From NCBI GenBank assembly GCA_002452515.1, contig DKEN01000072.1, forward strand, positions 809 through 18,974: a stretch of DNA of 18,166 nt, written 5' to 3'. Both the position numbers and the translations under genes were made by a program. Below the pieces are notes generated by a model. It worked only from the letters and a program-made list of their open reading frames with translations, did not search any database and was not told the DNA's origin. Shown here in pieces: positions 14,309 to 18,166 of the stretch (position 1 is the stretch's first letter; each line of letters begins with the position of its first letter). This DNA comes from Spartobacteria bacterium UBA6821. Lineage in GTDB: Bacteria; Verrucomicrobiota; Verrucomicrobiia; Chthoniobacterales; UBA6821.

Positions 14309-17020
14309 ATGAGCCTCCCCCTTACTCACCGCCTCCGAAGACTGATCGGCAGTTTTAATCCCGTCTATCCACGCCTTATTGCTCTCTTTACCGGAGCGAC
14401 GGCTCTTCTCTGGTTCTTGTTCAGAGTCATTCCGAAGCCGAGCCGAGCCGCCTATCCCTGCCAGCGGGCGGCGTTTCCCGTGGCCACCACCTTTGTAATC
14501 TGGCTGATCGGGGCGCTTGGCGGCAAGCTGGCCTTGGATGGCCTGAGTCGCCGTCTGCAGCAGTATCGATGGGTCGTTGCCGGGCTGGGAGCCGCAACGT
14601 TGCTGGGGCTTGCCGGATGGACGATTTCCTTCATGAAAGAGGAAGCAGAGGCCTCGCCAGCTCAGATTGCCACCGATTTCAATTTTATCCCGGCCAAGTC
14701 AAATGATCCCAAGGGTATTGCCAAAGGAGTCTATCCGGGGCGCGTGGTCTGGGTGAGGGATCCACTAGCCACGAAGTGGGGTGGGCAGTGGAAGTCTTCT
14801 GTGGACCAGTGGTGGCTTGATGCCAATACCGACCAGCAACGCGTCGATGCGATGCTTGCTGCTTCACTCGTCAAGCTGACTGGTACCACAAACGATGAGC
14901 AGGCCTGGCAGAGTATTTTCCAATATTACAACAAACACGCACGAGGGATGGATGCCCGTGGGTACCAACCCGGCGAAGTCGTGGCCGTCAAAATCAACCT
15001 CAACAACAGCACAAGGAGCGCCAAGGCGGACAACTTCATCGATGCCTCGCCGCAGACCGTGCTGGCCGTTGTTCGCCAACTCGTGAACTCAGCTCATGTT
15101 CGCCAGCAGGATATTCTGGTCTATGACGCGCGGCGTTATATCCCTCCCTACATTCTCACGAAGGTCTGGAGCGAATTTCACGATGTCCGTTTTCTCCAGC
15201 AGCCGAAGCCTAAAGATAATCAGCCGAAGCATCCCGTTTATGGTGATTATAGTCGTCTGGAGTCAGCTGATGGCAATTGGGTGGAGGGAGTTGCCTACTC
15301 GAATGGGAAATACAAAGATGCCCGCCTGATTCCCAAGCAGATTTTCGATGCGACCTACCTTGTTAATCTCGCTCTACTGAAGGCCCATTCCTATCCGTAC
15401 AACGATAAGGATGGCGGCGACAACGGGCAGACCGGTGTGACGATGACCGGCAAGAATCAATTTGGTTCCATCAAGGGCACGCCCGAACTCCACCCTGCCA
15501 TCAACACCGACAAGGAGGCCGTCAAAAACGCCTATTCCCCGATTGTCGATCTAGCCGCCTCTCCCAACCTCGGAGCGAAGACCATCCTCTTTCTCCTGGA
15601 TGGCCTCTACTGCGGGCGCAAGTGGCAGTCGTACCCGCAGCATTTCCCCAACCCTCCGTTCAATAACCGCGTCGAGCCTTATGAAAACAGCGATTGGCCC
15701 GCCAGTCTTCTGGTTTCCATGGATGGGGTGGCTCTGGACTCCGTTGGTCTCGATATTCTTCTGGCTCAGACCAAGAACAATAATGACGAACAGGGTCGCC
15801 CTCGCATCCTGATCCGCGCCAATGCTGATGATTATCTCTTCGAGATGGCAGAACCCGATCATGCCCCCTCCGGGACCGTGTACATGCAAGGTGGGAAGGC
15901 GGTGACGAGTCTTGGCGTTCACGAACGCTGGGATGACGACGCCACGAAGCGCTACTCCCGCAATCTCGATCCGATCCATGGAACAGGGATCGAGCTGCTC
16001 TACCTGCCCCTTGGAGAATCTATTAAGGGAGAAGCTACTAAGGGCGGAGCGACCAATGCTGGAGTGACCAGTGCGGTTGGGCAGGGAGTACCAACGGCGA
16101 CGCCCGCTCCGGCCTTGGCTCCGGAGAGTCTCCCCGGGAAGGGGCTTTCCGAGCATGATTTTTTCTATGCGGGGGAAGGGAAGGATCGGCTCATGTATCT
16201 TGTGAAAGATGGGGCCGTCGTCTGGTCGTATGTCGATCGCACAGGGAAGGGAGAGATCAGCGATGCGGTCCGGCTCTCCAATGGGAATATTCTCTTTGCC
16301 CATCAGTTCGGCGTCACGCTCATCACGCCGGAGAAAAAAGTGCTCTGGAATTACGACGCGCCCAAGGGAAGTGAAATCCACACCGTCCAAGCCATCGGCA
16401 CGGATCATGTGCTCTTCATTCAGAACGGCGATCCCGCGGTGCTGAAGATCGTCAATATCCAGACAGGGGAAACCACGAAGGAGTTTCCGCTCACCGTGAG
16501 CAATCCCAAAAGCGTGCATGGTCAGTTCCGGCATGCACGGCTGACTCCTGCCGGCACCCTGCTGGTTGCCCACATGGATGCCGGCAAGGTTTCCGAATAT
16601 GATGGCGATGGCCGGGAGATCTGGAACTATTCGATCCCCGGTGTCTGGGGTGTGGAACCGCTCCAGAACGGGAATGTGCTCATCACCAGCCACAGCGACA
16701 TCCGTGAAGTCACCAAGAAGGGGGAGATCGTCTGGAAAATCTCTCCCAAAGAACTTCCCGAGTACAAATTTTCCAATCTCCAGCTAGCGTGGCGCCTGCC
16801 GAATGGGAACACGGTGATCAATAACTGGGTCAACTCCTGGAGCGCCACCGTCGATACCACTCATGCCCCGGTGCAAGCCGTGGAAGTGACTCCCGATAAG
16901 AAAGTCGTTTGGGCACTGAGTTCCTGGCGTGAGCCACAGAATCTGGGACCGGCCACCACCCTTCAATTTCTCGATCAGCCAGGTGCCCCGGAGAATGTTT
17001 CCTTCGGAGTGATTAGGTGA
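14309..17020 (+). CDS. Membrane-anchored DUF362 protein with C-terminal beta-propeller-like domain
   Basis: A 903-residue protein. Three predicted membrane helices lie at about 22-40, 56-75 and 88-107, with the motif YPCQRAAFP between the first two. The middle part (about 140-560) is a DUF362 domain: VVAVKINLNN, VRQLVNSAHVRQQDILVYDARR, TYLVNLALLKAHSYPYN and VDLAASPNLGAKTILFLLDGLYCG are characteristic. A low-complexity linker rich in Gly, Ala, Thr and Pro (about 570-610) leads to a beta-repeat domain (about 612-900). That domain has recurring strand motifs such as GAVVWSY, KKVLWNY, REIWNYS, GEIVWKI and KKVVWAL, each preceded by 'NGN(I/V)L'-like strands, as in PQQ/arylsulfotransferase-type propellers. 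With an odd number of helices, the large domains could lie outside the cytoplasm. No 4Fe-4S cysteine cluster, found in some DUF362 proteins, is visible. The biochemical role is unknown. The gene stands alone, 114 bp after pdxJ. Confidence 0.8.
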   Translation: MSLPLTHRLRRLIGSFNPVYPRLIALFTGATALLWFLFRVIPKPSRAAYPCQRAAFPVATTFVIWLIGALGGKLALDGLSRRLQQYRWVVAGLGAATLLGLAGWTISFMKEEAEASPAQIATDFNFIPAKSNDPKGIAKGVYPGRVVWVRDPLATKWGGQWKSSVDQWWLDANTDQQRVDAMLAASLVKLTGTTNDEQAWQSIFQYYNKHARGMDARGYQPGEVVAVKINLNNSTRSAKADNFIDASPQTVLAVVRQLVNSAHVRQQDILVYDARRYIPPYILTKVWSEFHDVRFLQQPKPKDNQPKHPVYGDYSRLESADGNWVEGVAYSNGKYKDARLIPKQIFDATYLVNLALLKAHSYPYNDKDGGDNGQTGVTMTGKNQFGSIKGTPELHPAINTDKEAVKNAYSPIVDLAASPNLGAKTILFLLDGLYCGRKWQSYPQHFPNPPFNNRVEPYENSDWPASLLVSMDGVALDSVGLDILLAQTKNNNDEQGRPRILIRANADDYLFEMAEPDHAPSGTVYMQGGKAVTSLGVHERWDDDATKRYSRNLDPIHGTGIELLYLPLGESIKGEATKGGATNAGVTSAVGQGVPTATPAPALAPESLPGKGLSEHDFFYAGEGKDRLMYLVKDGAVVWSYVDRTGKGEISDAVRLSNGNILFAHQFGVTLITPEKKVLWNYDAPKGSEIHTVQAIGTDHVLFIQNGDPAVLKIVNIQTGETTKEFPLTVSNPKSVHGQFRHARLTPAGTLLVAHMDAGKVSEYDGDGREIWNYSIPGVWGVEPLQNGNVLITSHSDIREVTKKGEIVWKISPKELPEYKFSNLQLAWRLPNGNTVINNWVNSWSATVDTTHAPVQAVEVTPDKKVVWALSSWREPQNLGPATTLQFLDQPGAPENVSFGVIR

Positions 17021-17040
17021 GACTCATAATCCGACGATAG

Positions 17041-17092
17041 GGGCTTGGAAGTTGCCTCGCTCGCTCCCTCTCGTCTCGCCCTAAAGGGCTAA
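17041..17092. repeat. Third copy of the palindromic repeat, truncated by the cassette array
   Basis: Aligns with the left end of copy 1 (from 3948): GGCTTGG, then TTGCCTCGCTCGC and CTCGTCTCGCCCTAAAGGGC. Similarity runs up to CTAAC and then stops abruptly where the attC sequence begins at 17093/17094. The other half (GCGCGTTAGGCTATCCCGG...) is missing here. Confidence 0.75.
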
Positions 17093-17176
17093 CGTCTGGA
17101 ACTGAGCGACACCATGCACGGTAATCCCATGCAAACCGTCGAACCTAATGGTGTTCGCTCCAGTGATTGGTTAGAC
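17087..17176 (-). other. attC recombination site 1 (last in the array)
   Basis: Read on the minus strand: R'' box GTCTAAC (17176-17170), R' box GTTAGCC (17093-17087). The arms fold on each other (CACTGGAGCGAACACCAT against ATGGTGTCGCTCAG). The R''-side arm carries two extra unpaired bases (G and A), the extrahelical bases that mark L'' and set the orientation. A central CACGGT/ACCGT stem forms the variable terminal structure. R' deviates from GTTRRRY (C at the third R) because those bases belong to the joined repeat sequence. Confidence 0.88.
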
Positions 17177-17656
17177 TCCATTTGGTTTCAATGCTGTTCT
17201 ACCTAGTCTCAATAGATTATAAATTGCGGTGAACCCAAATATTATATTAGCTCCAATATATATATAACCCCCATACAGTAAATCATATCGACCAAACCCT
17301 AAGGTCGCAGCTAATAGAATGTAGTTTAGCCACGCCATCGAGATGCAGCATAGAAATATCTCTAACAGAGGTAACCCGATACTACCAAAGCGCTTTGGAA
17401 TATATCTGCCAATTAAGATTGTAACTACTGGATAAGTAAATGCCAACAGATTAATAAGGCCAAATAAACATGGAAATAGTAACATATATCCATATAGATA
17501 ATCACCCGGCGCGCTGTCATGTGGGAATAATTTGTGTGAAAATGATTCAATCTGGTGATGTGTATCTGTGAAAGAAGAACACTGACCAAGTGGTAAACAT
17601 ATTGAGCACAGCAACGCTATAGCTGCAACCAATCGAACATGTTTAAGGGTTATCAT
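17171..17656 (-). CDS. Cassette-encoded four-helix membrane protein, unknown family
   Basis: A 161-residue protein with four predicted membrane helices at about 5-24, 55-83, 92-120 and 128-150. A polar loop (25-54) holds Cys26, several His and acidic residues; the C-terminal tail is basic (LRLGRTALKPNGV). No family recognised and no enzyme motif seen. The ATG lies four bases after the R' box of the upstream attC, so there is almost no leader and no Shine-Dalgarno sequence of its own. The stop TAA is inside the R'' box of its own attC (GTC-TAA-C). Codons are AT-rich compared with the chromosomal genes. Expression would depend on a promoter further right. The intact frame and the exact fit to the cassette boundaries argue that it is a real gene. 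Confidence 0.72.
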   Translation of the reverse strand: MITLKHVRLVAAIALLCSICLPLGQCSSFTDTHHQIESFSHKLFPHDSAPGDYLYGYMLLFPCLFGLINLLAFTYPVVTILIGRYIPKRFGSIGLPLLEIFLCCISMAWLNYILLAATLGFGRYDLLYGGYIYIGANIIFGFTAIYNLLRLGRTALKPNGV

Positions 17657-17660
17657 TGGT

Positions 17661-17750
17661 GTCTAACGTCTGGAACTGAGCGACACCATGCACGGTATCC
17701 CGATGCAAACCGTCAGACCTAATGGTGTTCGCTCCAGTGATTGGTTAGAC
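17661..17750 (-). other. attC recombination site 2
   Basis: On the minus strand: R'' GTCTAAC (17750-17744) and R' GTTAGAC (17667-17661), both matching the RYYYAAC/GTTRRRY consensus, joined by the same folded arms and extrahelical bases as site 1. The two sites have equal length (90 bp) and differ only at a few loop positions and in the R' end. High attC similarity is typical of sedentary chromosomal integrons. Confidence 0.9.
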
Positions 17751-17757
17751 CTCTGCT

Positions 17758-18135
17758 TCATTTTCTGGTCGGCTCTCCAACGAAAACAAGGCACTCATTC
17801 TGATCTCCAATATGAAATTCTGTCATCCCATATTCCTGATCAAATAAATCTCTTATCTTGTATTGATCTTTGAAGGTCTTCACATGATTCCAAAGAGAAT
17901 GAATGTCGGACACCTCGATATAAATATCTGTATGTCCTCGAACGCATTCCATCACGTGCTCATCTGCTGCCTTCATGAGATGAATCGTTTGTCCATCTCG
18001 TTCAATAATGGAATATTCGGCTGATGTCATCGTGGCGCGAAATCCGAGAACATCCCCATAGAATGAAATTGTCCCCTGCATGTCTGCAACAGCAAGCATC
18101 GGGCTTATTCGTTTGATTACAGATGTCGTGTTCAT
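17758..18135 (-). CDS. Cassette-encoded VOC (glyoxalase/bleomycin-resistance fold) protein
   Basis: A 125-residue protein with the paired beta-alpha-beta-beta-beta pattern of the vicinal oxygen chelate superfamily: SPMLAVADMQGTISFYGDVLGF in the first half, and HTDIYIEVSDIHSLWNHVK with YGMTEFHIGDQNECLVFVGE in the second. Members include glyoxalase I, dioxygenases and drug-binding (bleomycin, fosfomycin) resistance proteins. Substrate and metal use cannot be read from this sequence; the usual 'DPdGN' turn is replaced by GDQNE. The TGA stop lies 7 bp before the R'' box of attC site 2, and the ATG is close to a degenerate R'-like box at 18143-18150, so it fits one cassette. VOC proteins are frequent integron cargo. 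Confidence 0.82.
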   Translation of the reverse strand: MNTTSVIKRISPMLAVADMQGTISFYGDVLGFRATMTSAEYSIIERDGQTIHLMKAADEHVMECVRGHTDIYIEVSDIHSLWNHVKTFKDQYKIRDLFDQEYGMTEFHIGDQNECLVFVGEPTRK

Positions 18136-18142
18136 GTTTTTG

Positions 18143-18166
18143 GTCTAGACTTTATGGACGCCGAGT
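18143..18166 (-). other. Possible end of a third attC site at the window edge
   Basis: On the minus strand, GTCTAGAC (18150-18143) lies just before the VOC gene where the R' box of the next attC should be. It equals GTTAGAC with one inserted C. Only 16 further bases are in the window, so the arms cannot be checked. Confidence 0.3.

Larger units (their letters stand above)
17093..18166 (-). mobile_element. Integron gene-cassette array (end of array; continues beyond window)
   Basis: Two complete attC sites follow two short genes in the canonical order gene-attC on the minus strand. The first cassette unit (17093-17666, 574 bp) contains the membrane-protein gene; the second begins at 17667 and runs to near 18149. 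Each gene starts a few bases after the preceding R' box and ends at or near the next R'' box, the classic compact cassette layout. Both genes are visibly more AT-rich than the chromosome to the left. No promoter or integrase gene is in the window. By orientation, the attI/integrase side lies to the right. Confidence 0.85.

Noticed and set aside
15551..16693. 380-codon minus-strand frame inside the DUF362 gene
   Set aside because: Shadow of the plus-strand gene, with no domain features of its own.

Overview
The window looks like a Gram-negative, moderately GC-rich chromosome. LPS-type genes (phosphoheptose isomerase, MsbA-like lipid flippase), a type IV prepilin peptidase and a lipoprotein point to an outer membrane. 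Gene content, a DUF362 protein of the 'YPCQRAA' type and the many short intergenic repeats would fit the Verrucomicrobiota/PVC group. That placement is inference; nothing in the window proves it.

Layout. (1) 1-3939, plus strand: the tail of an unidentified gene, a STAS-domain anti-anti-sigma-like protein, a membrane-anchored GAF/SpoIIE-type phosphatase (likely a partner-switching pair), then grpE and dnaJ. (2) 3940-6466: an accessory patch with no plus-strand genes. It holds two toxin-antitoxin modules on the minus strand (Phd/YefM + RelE/ParE, and a small antitoxin + RelE/HigB-like toxin), two MITE-like elements with terminal inverted repeats, and copies of a palindromic repeat of about 190 bp. 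(3) 6467-7956, minus strand: a coiled-coil/zinc-ribbon protein and a lipoprotein. (4) 8066-14194, plus strand: gmhA-like, pilD-like, msbA-like and purH, closely spaced; then an inverted-repeat gap and pdxJ. (5) 14309-17020: a 903-residue membrane-anchored DUF362 protein fused to a C-terminal propeller-like domain. (6) 17087-18166: the end of an integron gene-cassette array on the minus strand. It has two nearly identical 90-bp attC sites and two promoterless cassette genes (a four-helix membrane protein and a VOC-fold protein), and probably continues past the right edge.

The most interesting point is the left end of that array. The last attC joins, exactly at the G^TT cleavage position, a sequence that also occurs uninterrupted at 3948-4050 and 4255-4328. 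The cassettes therefore seem to have been inserted into (or recombined with) a GTTAGCC site inside a dispersed genomic repeat. No integrase gene lies in the window; by the orientation of the array it would be expected to the right, if it is present at all.

How the genes work together: region 1 is stress and signalling (partner switch, Hsp70 co-chaperones). Region 4 mixes envelope biogenesis (heptose, lipid export, pilin processing) with purine and vitamin B6 synthesis. Regions 2 and 6 are mobile or accessory DNA.
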